A stretch of 64,000 nt of DNA from Romboutsia_E sp900604535 (lineage in GTDB: Bacteria; Bacillota; Clostridia; Peptostreptococcales; Peptostreptococcaceae), in assembly GCF_900604535.1 (NCBI RefSeq), contig NZ_UWOT01000006.1, positions 62,001-126,000 of the forward strand, read 5' to 3'. The notes under the pieces are model-generated. The model searched no databases. It saw only the letters and a list, made by a program, of their open reading frames with translations, and had not been told where the DNA came from. Positions 46,082-55,161 of this stretch are shown in pieces (within the stretch, counting starts at the first letter, position 1; the number at the start of each line of letters is the position of its first letter). The position numbers were made by a program, and so were the translations under genes.

Positions 46082-46753
46082 ATGAACAACTTATCTTATT
46101 TTTTAGATACTTGTCCTAATTATATAAAAAATAACTTTATTAATTTAACATTTAATACTTTTGATAAGATCTTATCACAAAATGAAACTGCTAATTTTGT
46201 ATATATAATAAAAAAAGGTAAGGTTAAAGTTTATTCTCTAACACCCACTGGAATTAAATATTTAGAAAACATTTATTGTGAAAATGAATTATTCGGTGAA
46301 TTAGAAGTTTTTATTGATAAACCAATACTAAACTATGTAGAAGCAATTGAACCTTGTGATGTTATTAAAATACCTAAAAATTATTTTTTAGAATGGGTTA
46401 AATCTGATAGTGATTTTTCTTTATATATAAATATTCAACTTTCTCAGAGAATGTATCATACATCTATTAATAGTAAGGCAAATATTGCTTATTCTCTAAA
46501 ACATAGATTACTTTTCTTTTTATGGAAGTTTTTAGATGAGTATGACTTAGATTTAGTCCATAAAGACATCTTAGTCGAAGGTGTTGGATCAAATATTAGA
46601 AGTGTTAATAGGGTTATAAAAGAGCTCATTGAGGATAATATCATCGAATATAATAAAGGGTTTATAAGAGTTAAGGATTTTGATAAGCTTGTTAATATGA
46701 TTTTTCCACCTAAAAGTAATCATTCTATATTAGACAACTTTAATGAAAATTAG
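46082..46753 (+). CDS. Crp/Fnr family transcriptional regulator
   Basis: A 223-residue regulator. Residues 15-120 form the cyclic-nucleotide-binding-type beta roll (NETANFVYIIKKGKVKVYSL, then CENELFGELEVF). The C-terminal helix-turn-helix is unusual: LVEGVGSNIRSVNRVIKELI takes the place of the usual recognition helix. There is no Fnr Cys cluster. I start it at ATG 46082 (AAGGAG) rather than 46049. It lies 12 bp before cytidine deaminase. It could act on the dyads at 40104-40175, but that is inference. Confidence 0.85.
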   Translation: MNNLSYFLDTCPNYIKNNFINLTFNTFDKILSQNETANFVYIIKKGKVKVYSLTPTGIKYLENIYCENELFGELEVFIDKPILNYVEAIEPCDVIKIPKNYFLEWVKSDSDFSLYINIQLSQRMYHTSINSKANIAYSLKHRLLFFLWKFLDEYDLDLVHKDILVEGVGSNIRSVNRVIKELIEDNIIEYNKGFIRVKDFDKLVNMIFPPKSNHSILDNFNEN

Positions 46754-46765
46754 GAGGACAATTAT

Positions 46766-47188
46766 ATGATTAATAAAAAGCTACTAATAGAAAAAGCATT
46801 TGATGCTCAAAAGTTTTGTTATACTCCATACTCAAACTTTAATGTAGGTGCAGCTTTACTTGGGGCTAGTGGTAAAATTTATCAAGGATGTAATATTGAA
46901 AATGCAGCATTCACTCCAACAAACTGTGCTGAGAGAACTGCTTTCTTTAAAGCGATTTCTGAAGGAGAAAAAGATTTTACTGCTATAGCAGTTGTAGGTA
47001 ATAAAGAAGGTGTAAAAGCTGGAGAAGGAGATTTTTGTGCTCCTTGTGCTGTATGTAGACAAGTAATGGCAGAGTTTTGTAATTTAAAAAATTTCAAAAT
47101 AATTATTGCAAAAAGCACAGATGAATATTTAGAATATACATTAGAAGAACTTTTACCATTGGCATTTACTGGTAAAAACTTAGACTAA
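46766..47188 (+). CDS. cdd: Cytidine deaminase
   Basis: A 140-residue homotetrameric-type cytidine deaminase with the zinc motifs NCAERTAFFKA (Cys, Glu) and PCAVCRQVMAEF (two Cys), and the N-terminal YTPYSNFNVGAALLG substrate loop. It converts cytidine and deoxycytidine to uridine and deoxyuridine in pyrimidine salvage. It is probably co-transcribed with the upstream regulator and the downstream HD hydrolase. AGGAGG precedes the ATG. Confidence 0.95.
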   Translation: MINKKLLIEKAFDAQKFCYTPYSNFNVGAALLGASGKIYQGCNIENAAFTPTNCAERTAFFKAISEGEKDFTAIAVVGNKEGVKAGEGDFCAPCAVCRQVMAEFCNLKNFKIIIAKSTDEYLEYTLEELLPLAFTGKNLD

Positions 47189-47225
47189 ATATTTTTTAAA
47201 TAAAAACCTATATGGGTAAATTTAA

Positions 47226-47795
47226 ATGAATACATCAACATTTCTAGAAATATTAACAGTAGCAGAAAAGCTAAAATGTAATACTAGGCACTCATGGACA
47301 TCTAGCGGACGCAATGAAAGTGTAGCCGAGCATAGCTGGCGTATTGCATTAATGGCATTATTAATGCGTGATGAATTTCCTAATATTGATATGGATAAGG
47401 TAATTCGTATGTGTTTAATTCATGATTTAGGTGAGGCCTTTACTGGTGATATTCCTACTTTTGAGAAAAAAGAAGAAGATAGTAAAAAAGAAGAAGAAAT
47501 ATTTTTTAACTGGATTGAAACCTTCCCTACTCCTTATCGTGAAGAATTCACAGAACTTTTAAAAGAAATGAATGAACGCAAAACTGATGAAGCTAAACTT
47601 TATAAAGCATTAGATAACTTGGAGGCAGTTATTCAGCATAACGAAGCGGATATTAGTACTTGGATTCCACTAGAATATGATTTGCAGTTTACTTATGGTG
47701 TAGATAAGATTGGATTTTCCCCTTATTTAAAAGAACTAAAAAAAGAAATAGACAAAAGAACTAAAGAAAAAATATCTCAAAAAAATGAATCTTAA
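47226..47795 (+). CDS. HD-domain hydrolase, 5'-deoxynucleotidase YfbR-like
   Basis: A 189-residue HD-domain protein. Metal ligands appear as RHSW, AEHSWRIALMA, CLIHDLGEAFTGDIPTF, and the late QHNEADISTW. This layout fits YfbR/HDDC2-type 5'-deoxyribonucleotidases that release deoxynucleosides from dNMPs. Together with cytidine deaminase it forms a pyrimidine salvage pair. The ribosome binding site is weak (TATGGG), so it may depend on translation of the upstream gene. Confidence 0.85.
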   Translation: MNTSTFLEILTVAEKLKCNTRHSWTSSGRNESVAEHSWRIALMALLMRDEFPNIDMDKVIRMCLIHDLGEAFTGDIPTFEKKEEDSKKEEEIFFNWIETFPTPYREEFTELLKEMNERKTDEAKLYKALDNLEAVIQHNEADISTWIPLEYDLQFTYGVDKIGFSPYLKELKKEIDKRTKEKISQKNES

Positions 47796-47912
47796 CTACT
47801 TAACATATCCTATATTTAATATTGTATTTTATATATTTTAAAAATATATAATCGAATTATATTTTACCTTTTGGAAATAATAAAATAGATATTTCTTAAG
47901 GAGGTAAATAAA

Positions 47913-48260
47913 ATGCAAACAGAAAATTTAAAGTGTAATGCAACTGAATGTGCATATAATCAAGATCTTAAGTGTAAAGCAGGAAATATACATGTAAGTG
48001 GACTTGGTGCTGTATCAGTTGAAGGAACTACTTGTTTAACTTTTGCAGAAATTTTAGAAAATGATAATGGAGCATTTTATAATAAAGCTAATGGTACTTT
48101 TGTAAATAGTTCAAGTAACTCAATTACAAAACCAAGTGATATAAAATGTGAAGCTCATAATTGTATATATAACGAAAATAAAAACTGTCATGCAAAAAGT
48201 GTTCAAATAGATAAAAACAATACATACTGTGACACTTTTAATTATAAAAAACATATTTAA
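47913..48260 (+). CDS. DUF1540 protein with two Cys-rich domains
   Basis: A 115-residue protein with two copies of the DUF1540 pattern: CNATECAYNQDLKCKAGNI followed by a distant TTCLTF, and CEAHNCIYNENKNCHAKSV followed by TYCDTF. Each has four Cys and probably binds one metal ion, likely zinc. The family is widespread in clostridia, often expressed in sporulation or stress, but its function is unknown. It has a consensus AAGGAGG site and its own promoter region. Confidence 0.9.
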   Translation: MQTENLKCNATECAYNQDLKCKAGNIHVSGLGAVSVEGTTCLTFAEILENDNGAFYNKANGTFVNSSSNSITKPSDIKCEAHNCIYNENKNCHAKSVQIDKNNTYCDTFNYKKHI

Positions 48261-48304
48261 CATTATAAAAACACATTAATGTATCTGAGCTTACGATACA
48301 TGAT

Positions 48305-48334
48305 AAAGTCCAGCAAATAATTTGCTGGACTTTT
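48305..48334. terminator. Bidirectional terminator between DUF1540 and activase genes
   Basis: AAAGTCCAGCAAA (48305-48317) pairs with TTTGCTGGACTTT (48321-48333), followed by T-rich sequence, between convergent stop codons. Confidence 0.9.
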
Positions 48335-48338
48335 CTCA

Positions 48339-51300
48339 TTATATTCTATTAAATGCACTTGCAAGCATAAGTTTAATTCTATTTATTTGGTTAACTTCAC
48401 TTGATCCTGGATCATATTCAATAGGTACAATATTTAGTCCCTTACAATGCTTCTTTAGTGCTTTAATAGCACCTCTAGTATTAGCGTGAGCTGGTAAACA
48501 TCCAAATGGTTGCATACATACTATATTTTTTACATCCCAATGGGTAAGCTCCATTATTTCTCCTGCTAACTTCCAACCTTCACCTGATTGATTCCCTAGT
48601 GATACTATCTTTCTAGCATTTTTAGCTGTATCTTCTATTCTCTCAGATACATAGAATAATTTGCTATTTTTTAAAGCATCTATATATATTTTTTGGTATT
48701 GTTCAATAAATTTAATAGTAAACCTCCCTTTTAAACTACCAATTAAGCTACCTTCTAAGTTTTTATAGTTATATATATTATTATAAGCTGGTGCTAAAAA
48801 CATGGATAATAAATCATTGGAAACAACTTCTACTCCTTCACTTTCTAGCATATCAACTATATTATTATTGGCTATTGGGCTTAACTTAACCAAAGATTCT
48901 CCAACTATACCTACCTTAGGCTTTTCTATATCTACTTTAGGTAAATTTTCAAAGTCTTTAATCATATAATGTATAACTTGTTTATATATCTCTTTGTTCA
49001 TACCTTTAAATGATTCTTGACAAATCTTTAACCATTTTTCATAAAGTTTATTTGCACTTCCTTTTACTTTCTCATAAGGACGAACTCTATAAAGTACTTT
49101 AGTTAATAAGTCACCATATATCATACCTATTATAGCATTTTTAAGAATTTCGAAATTTAGGCCTTCAAGAGCATTTTCTTTTTTAACACCAGCTAGGCTA
49201 AGTGATAATACCGGTACATCTTCAATTCCTGCATCTTTTAATCCTTTTTCTAATAACTTTACATAATTTGTAAATCTACATTGGCCTTCTGTTTGTGCAA
49301 GTAATATTGAAGTATTACTTAAATCGTATTTACCCGATTTTAAAGCATCTATGATTTGACCTATAACCACTACAGCTGGATAGCATATATCATTATTTAA
49401 ATACTTTAAACCTTCATTTACTACATTCTCACTATTCTTTAAAAGAACTACATCATAACCATTTTGTCTAAGCATTGCATGTATTACTTCAAAGTGTATA
49501 GGTGAAAATTCTGGTACAATAAGAGTTTTATTTTTACCTGGATTTATAAATGGTTTAACTTCTGGTAATTGTTTTATTTCTCTTACTACATTATTTAATT
49601 CTCTTTCATCAATTGCTGCCTTTAGGGATCTAAGTCTTATCCTTGCCGCCCCTAAATTACTTCCTTCATCTATTTTTATATTCGTATAAATCTTAGAATG
49701 AACATCGAGTATTTCTTGTACCTGATCTACTGTTATAGAATCTAGACCACATCCAAATGAAGTAAGCTGTACTAATTCAATATCATCTCTATTTGCAATA
49801 TAAGTAGATGATGCATATAATCTCGAATGATATGCCCATTGATCTACTACATTAAGTGGTCTTACTACATTTCCTAAGTATGCTAAAGAGTCTTCTGTAA
49901 ATACAGCTAGACCTAAGCTATTTATAAGTTTTGGTATACCATGGTTTATTTCTGGATCTATATGATATGGTCTACCACCTAATAGTATTCCTTTTGTATT
50001 ATTTTCACTTATATATTTAAGTGTTTCTGAACCTTTTTTTCTTATATCTTCCTTAAAACGATCTTGCTCTTCATAGGCCTTATCTACACTTTTACTTATT
50101 TCTGATTTTGTAACATTAAATTTCTTTAATTCTTCTACTAGTCTTTTCTTAAGCTTTTTCTTATCTCTAATCGGTAAGAATGGACTCATAAAGTTTATAT
50201 TTTTTTCACTTATAGTCTCCATATTATTTTTTATAACTTCTGCATAAGAAGTAACTACTGGACAGTTAAAGCAATTATCTGCATTCTCTTGTTCCTTAAC
50301 TTCATGGATTATACATGGATAAAATATATCTTTTACTCCTTTTTCTATTAAATCTTCTACGTGACCATGTACCATTTTAGCTGGATAGCATGCAGTTTCT
50401 GATACTATAGATTCTAATCCTTTTTCATAAATATTTTTAGAAGATTCACTTGATAATTCTACTCTAAATCCTAATTCTGTGAATATTGTAAACCAAAATG
50501 GATAATTTTCATACATATTTAGTACTCTAGGAATTCCTATTGTTCCTCTTTTAGCTTTATCTTTGTCTAATGGCTTATATGAAAATACTCTATCATATTT
50601 ATATTGATATAAGTTTGGTAAATTATCATTTTTATTAGCCGTAGCCAATGGTTCATCACATCTATTACCTGATAAAAATTTTTTATTATTTCCAAATCTA
50701 TTTACCGTTAATAAGCAGTTATTCGAACATTTACCACATCTTACAGTGTTATTTTTTATTTCTAAGTTATCTACTTCTTTAAGAGTTGCTAAAGTAGTTT
50801 TATGATCTTTAGTAAATCTTTCTTTAGCGAGTATTGCTGCTCCAAAAGCTCCCATAAGCCCCGATATATTAGGTCTTATAACTTCTCTACTTGATAAAAG
50901 CTCAAAACTTCTAAGTACTGCTTCATTATAGAAAGTTCCACCTTGAACTACTATGTTTTCACCTAAATCATCTGGATTTCTCAATTTTATAACCTTGTAT
51001 AAAGTATTTTTAACTACTGAATAAGCAAGCCCTGCTGATATATCTTCTACTGTAAAACCTTCTTTTTGAGCTTGTTTTACTTTAGAATTCATAAATACAG
51101 TACATTTTGAACCTAAATCGACTGGAGACTTAGCAAATAATGCTTTATTGGCAAAATCTTGTATATCAAGTCCTAGTGATTTGGCAAAAGCTTGTAAAAA
51201 TGAACCACATCCTGCTGAACAGGCTTCATTTAAAGTTATACTTGATATAGTTCCTTTACTTATTCTTAAGCACTTCATGTCTTGTCCACCTATATCTAGT

Positions 51301-52553
51301 ATAAAATCTACATCTTCACAGAAAAATTTAGATGCCTTATAATGTGCAACAGTTTCTATTTCTCCTACATCTATTCCAAATGCTTCTTTCAATAAAGCTT
51401 CTCCATATCCTGTAACACCAGAATTTACAATATTAGCTTCTTTAGGAAGATTTGTATATATCTCTTTTAATATTCCAATAGTGGAATTTACTGGATTTCC
51501 TTTATTACTAGCATAATAAGAGTAAAGTATATCTCCATTTTCATTTATTAAAACTGCTTTAGTAGTTGTACTACCTGCATCTATTCCAAGATAACAATTT
51601 CCTTTAGCTTCTTTTATAGATAAATGATTGACTTTGTTTTTGTTATGTCTTTCTTTAAAAACATTATACTCTTTTTCATTTTTAAATAATGGTTCTAAGC
51701 TATCTGTTTTTTCTTCACAATTACATGCTATAGATTCTAATTTATTTAAAATTGTATTATAGTCAGTTATATTTCTTTTTTCACATGATAAAGCTGCTCC
51801 CCATGCTATATATAGTTCTGAATCGTCAGGGAAAATTATATCTTTATCTTCTAGTTCTAAAACATCTATAAATCGTTTTCTTAATTCTGATAAAAATGTT
51901 AGGGGTCCACCCAAGAAAGCTACCTTTCCTTTTATTGGTCTACCACAAGCAAGTACACTTATTGTCTGAACCACTACTGCATGAAAAATAGATATTGCTA
52001 TATCTTCTCTTCTTGCACCTTCATTTATTAAAGGTTGAACATCTGTCTTAGCAAAAACGCCACATCTAGCTGCTATTTGATATATATGAGAATAGTTTTT
52101 AGCTAACTCATTTAATCCACTTGCATCTGTATTTAAAAGAGCAGCCATTTGATCTATAAATGCTCCTGTACCACCTGCACAAGTACCATTCATTCTTTGT
52201 TCTACTCCACCTTGTAGATAAGTAATTTTTGCATCTTCTCCACCTAGTTCTATTACTACATCTGTATCTGGATTATTTACTTGTATAGCTTTAGTACTTG
52301 CTATTACTTCTTGTACAAAATCTATATCTAAGTCATTAGCTAAACTCATACCACCAGAACCTGCTATAGAAAATATTAATTTACTGTCCTTTATATATTC
52401 TTTAGAATCATTTAAGCATTTCATAAATGCATTTCTTATATCCGCTAAATGTCTTCTATATGTTTTATATATAATATTATCTTTTGCATCTATAACTACC
52501 ATTTTTATAGTTGTAGAACCTATATCAATTCCTATCCTTAATAATTTACTCAT
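48339..52553 (-). CDS. Giant 2-hydroxyacyl-CoA dehydratase activase/subunit-like protein
   Basis: A 1404-residue protein with two BadF/BadG/BcrA ATPase modules. The first (1-260) has GIDIGSTTIKMVVID and NGTCAGGTGAFIDQMA; the second (about 320-590) has GIDAGSTTTKAVLI and NEACSAGCGSFLQAFA. A CGKCSNNCLL pair follows near 615, then a DUF2229-type region (IGIPRVLNMYENYPFWFTIF) and a 2-hydroxyglutaryl-CoA dehydratase-like region (GGRPYHIDPEINHGIP, then SFGCGLDS). The Cys in CAGG/CSAGC would hold the bridging 4Fe-4S cluster of the activase dimer. Here both activase halves are fused to the partner domain. The electron acceptor and substrate are not known. GGAGG precedes the ATG. Confidence 0.88.
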   Translation of the reverse strand: MSKLLRIGIDIGSTTIKMVVIDAKDNIIYKTYRRHLADIRNAFMKCLNDSKEYIKDSKLIFSIAGSGGMSLANDLDIDFVQEVIASTKAIQVNNPDTDVVIELGGEDAKITYLQGGVEQRMNGTCAGGTGAFIDQMAALLNTDASGLNELAKNYSHIYQIAARCGVFAKTDVQPLINEGARREDIAISIFHAVVVQTISVLACGRPIKGKVAFLGGPLTFLSELRKRFIDVLELEDKDIIFPDDSELYIAWGAALSCEKRNITDYNTILNKLESIACNCEEKTDSLEPLFKNEKEYNVFKERHNKNKVNHLSIKEAKGNCYLGIDAGSTTTKAVLINENGDILYSYYASNKGNPVNSTIGILKEIYTNLPKEANIVNSGVTGYGEALLKEAFGIDVGEIETVAHYKASKFFCEDVDFILDIGGQDMKCLRISKGTISSITLNEACSAGCGSFLQAFAKSLGLDIQDFANKALFAKSPVDLGSKCTVFMNSKVKQAQKEGFTVEDISAGLAYSVVKNTLYKVIKLRNPDDLGENIVVQGGTFYNEAVLRSFELLSSREVIRPNISGLMGAFGAAILAKERFTKDHKTTLATLKEVDNLEIKNNTVRCGKCSNNCLLTVNRFGNNKKFLSGNRCDEPLATANKNDNLPNLYQYKYDRVFSYKPLDKDKAKRGTIGIPRVLNMYENYPFWFTIFTELGFRVELSSESSKNIYEKGLESIVSETACYPAKMVHGHVEDLIEKGVKDIFYPCIIHEVKEQENADNCFNCPVVTSYAEVIKNNMETISEKNINFMSPFLPIRDKKKLKKRLVEELKKFNVTKSEISKSVDKAYEEQDRFKEDIRKKGSETLKYISENNTKGILLGGRPYHIDPEINHGIPKLINSLGLAVFTEDSLAYLGNVVRPLNVVDQWAYHSRLYASSTYIANRDDIELVQLTSFGCGLDSITVDQVQEILDVHSKIYTNIKIDEGSNLGAARIRLRSLKAAIDERELNNVVREIKQLPEVKPFINPGKNKTLIVPEFSPIHFEVIHAMLRQNGYDVVLLKNSENVVNEGLKYLNNDICYPAVVVIGQIIDALKSGKYDLSNTSILLAQTEGQCRFTNYVKLLEKGLKDAGIEDVPVLSLSLAGVKKENALEGLNFEILKNAIIGMIYGDLLTKVLYRVRPYEKVKGSANKLYEKWLKICQESFKGMNKEIYKQVIHYMIKDFENLPKVDIEKPKVGIVGESLVKLSPIANNNIVDMLESEGVEVVSNDLLSMFLAPAYNNIYNYKNLEGSLIGSLKGRFTIKFIEQYQKIYIDALKNSKLFYVSERIEDTAKNARKIVSLGNQSGEGWKLAGEIMELTHWDVKNIVCMQPFGCLPAHANTRGAIKALKKHCKGLNIVPIEYDPGSSEVNQINRIKLMLASAFNRI

Positions 52554-52796
52554 TCTTCCTCCTTAAGATATGCTTGATGTCTGTATACTACAATAATTAA
52601 GTATATCAAATTTCTACTTATTTTTCATATTAAAATCTTAAAATTTGTTATAAAAAGTTAGATTTTTAGATTTTAAATTTTGTAAATAAAAGTATATTAA
52701 CATAATAAAATATAGTATATTAGTTATACTTACTTTAGGTAGTATAGAAATGAGTAAAATTTATAATAATTAAAATTAAAAAAGGAGTTGAATTCT

Positions 52797-53144
52797 ATGA
52801 AAAGATTTTCTTTATTTATTGTTATTAACGCTATTTCATTGTTTATAGTATCTAATTTAATGAGTAGCGTATATATTGGTTCTTTAAAAGCTTTATTAAT
52901 ATTAACTTTAATATTTGGATTATTGAATACATTTTTAAAACCAATATTACAACTTTTATCTTTACCTATTACTTTCTTAAGTTTAGGTCTATTTTCATTT
53001 GTAATAAACGGTATTGTATTAAAGTTAGCTTTTTCTATAGTTAATGGAGCTCATCTATATGGACTTTTTAACGCCATCATAGCTTCTATACTTTTATCTA
53101 TTGCCAATACCATATTTTATAATGTACTAGATTCAGATAGATAA
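52797..53144 (+). CDS. Phage holin superfamily IV / YvlD-like membrane protein
   Basis: A 115-residue protein with four predicted membrane helices. The pattern NTFLKPILQLLSLPITFLSL followed by GLFSFVINGIVL defines the family of YvlD-like proteins. Despite the holin name there are no phage genes nearby, so it is a chromosomal membrane protein, in other firmicutes linked to envelope stress. I start it at ATG 52797 behind AAGGAG; the TTG at 52788 overlaps that site. Confidence 0.88.
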   Translation: MKRFSLFIVINAISLFIVSNLMSSVYIGSLKALLILTLIFGLLNTFLKPILQLLSLPITFLSLGLFSFVINGIVLKLAFSIVNGAHLYGLFNAIIASILLSIANTIFYNVLDSDR

Positions 53145-53188
53145 ATATTTAATGATAATTTATAAATAATGATTTTAGAAAATATAAA

Positions 53189-53238
53189 ATGCTTATATTT
53201 AAAATATTACATACGTATCATATTTTAAATATAAGCAT
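53189..53238. terminator. Long perfect hairpin downstream of the holin-like gene
   Basis: A 19-bp perfect stem, ATGCTTATATTTAAAATAT (53189-53207) with its complement at 53220-53238, around a 12-nt loop. It lies between the convergent holin-like gene and ABC exporter. The rest of the 253-bp gap shows nothing. Confidence 0.7.
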
Positions 53239-53397
53239 GATTTCTATACACAATTATTGTATATTATAAAGTAAACTGTAGTAATTTGCACACTTTTATT
53301 AATAATATAAATTTTAATTGCATTATAAATTTATATTCATGTAATTAGAATAATATATACTTTCCTTATAAAAAGGTAGTAATATATTTATTTTTTA

Positions 53398-55161
53398 TTA
53401 ACCTGCCTTCTCAAATTGACTATTATATAATTCTGCATAAAATCCTTTAGCTTCTAATAATTCATGGTGATTTCCACTTTCAATTATATCTCCATCTTTC
53501 ATAACTAATATCACATCAGCATTTTTGATAGTTGATAATCTATGAGCTATAACAAAAGAAGTTTTACCTACTGTTAATTTATCCATAGCTTCTTGAATTA
53601 AAACTTCAGTACGAGTATCTACTGAACTTGTTGCTTCATCTAATATTAATAAAGGTGCATTTTTTACCATTGCCCTCGCTATAGTAATTAGCTGCTTTTG
53701 TCCATCTGATAAATTTGTGCTATCATCTAATACAGTATCATATCCATGAGGCAATGTTCTTATAAAGTGGTCAATTCCAACAGCTTTACAAGCAGATACT
53801 ATAACAGATTCAGAAACATCTTTTTTATTGTAAACTATATTATCTCTAATAGTTCCTTCAAATAACCAAGTATCTTGAAGTACCATGCAGAATAAATCAT
53901 AAACTTTCTCTCTACTTAATTCTTGAATAGGGACTCCATCTATTTTAATTAGTCCACTACTTACATCATAGAACTTCATAAGCAAGTTTACTAAAGTAGT
54001 TTTTCCTGCTCCAGTAGGACCTACTATGGCAACCTTTTGCCCAGATTTTATATCCACTGAAAAATCTTTTATTATTAATTTATCTTCGTTATATCCAAAT
54101 TTAACATCTTCAAAACTAACATTACCTTCTATATTTTCAATATAAATGTTTTTGTCACTTTCATTAATCATTTCTTCTTCATCTAAAAACTCAAATACAC
54201 GTTTGCATGCTGCTGTATTAGATTGTAAGCTGGTAGCAACTTGTGCAAGCTGACCAAGTGGTTGTGTAAAGTATCTAATATACATCATAAATGCTACTAT
54301 TACACCAAAAGTTATTTTATTATTAAAAGCAAGCATGGCTCCAACTATACACACTGCTACATATCCAAAGTTACCTATAAATGTCATTAAAGGCATCATA
54401 AGACCTGATATAAACTGTGCCTTCCATCCACTTTCACGAAGCTTATTATTTAAATCTTTAAATTCTTTATTTGTTTTTTCTTGAGCATTATACACTTTAA
54501 TTACACTATGACCTGTATATGCTTCTTCTACATGACCATTTACCTCACCAATAAGACGCTGTTGATTTTCAAAATGTTTTTGAGATTTTGAGATTATCAT
54601 CATCATTAGTGCAAATCCAAAAGCAGTAGATAGTATTGCTGTAATTGTTAAAGTTACATCTGTAACAAACATCATATATAAAGAACCTATAAGTAAAGAT
54701 ATACCACTAACTAAAGTTCCCATACTTTGATTTAATGTTTGACCTATTGTATCTACATCATTAGTCACACGACTTAAAACTTCACCAACAGTAGTTTTAT
54801 CATAGTACTTTAGTGGTAATCTATTTATCTTATCGCTTATGTCACTTCTTAACTTTTTAGTTGTTTTTTGAGTTACTGTTGCCATTATAAATCCTTGTAA
54901 GTAAGATAATGTAATACTAATCGCATATAGTATAACTAAGAACATACCTATCTCATTTATTCTATTTATATTAATTCCCGTCATTATACCATTTGTGATT
55001 ATATCAGTTACTTCACTTAGTTTATTGGGACTTATAACTGTGATTATAGATCCTCCTATTGCAAATATTAATGCAAAAACTAATGCTGTTGTATATTTTT
55101 TCATATATCTCATAAGGTTTAATAAACCACCTTCTGATCTTAATTTATTCTTACTACGCAT
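53398..55161 (-). CDS. ABC exporter half-transporter, ATPase fused to membrane domain (second subunit)
   Basis: A 587-residue half-transporter with six membrane helices in residues 1-320 and a C-terminal ATPase with Walker A GPTGAGKTT, Walker B LLILDEAT and H-loop VIAHRLST. Its signature is LSDGQKQL, in which the second Gly of LSGGQ is replaced by Asp. This asymmetry is normal for one half of heterodimeric exporters. It overlaps the partner gene by 8 bp. The pair resembles multidrug/lipid exporters (LmrCD/BmrCD type). Confidence 0.93.
   Translation of the reverse strand: MRSKNKLRSEGGLLNLMRYMKKYTTALVFALIFAIGGSIITVISPNKLSEVTDIITNGIMTGININRINEIGMFLVILYAISITLSYLQGFIMATVTQKTTKKLRSDISDKINRLPLKYYDKTTVGEVLSRVTNDVDTIGQTLNQSMGTLVSGISLLIGSLYMMFVTDVTLTITAILSTAFGFALMMMIISKSQKHFENQQRLIGEVNGHVEEAYTGHSVIKVYNAQEKTNKEFKDLNNKLRESGWKAQFISGLMMPLMTFIGNFGYVAVCIVGAMLAFNNKITFGVIVAFMMYIRYFTQPLGQLAQVATSLQSNTAACKRVFEFLDEEEMINESDKNIYIENIEGNVSFEDVKFGYNEDKLIIKDFSVDIKSGQKVAIVGPTGAGKTTLVNLLMKFYDVSSGLIKIDGVPIQELSREKVYDLFCMVLQDTWLFEGTIRDNIVYNKKDVSESVIVSACKAVGIDHFIRTLPHGYDTVLDDSTNLSDGQKQLITIARAMVKNAPLLILDEATSSVDTRTEVLIQEAMDKLTVGKTSFVIAHRLSTIKNADVILVMKDGDIIESGNHHELLEAKGFYAELYNSQFEKAG

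Noticed and set aside
52797..53144. Holin-like gene as a sign of prophage
   Set aside because: The family name is historical; no phage structural, lysis, integrase or attachment sequences flank it.
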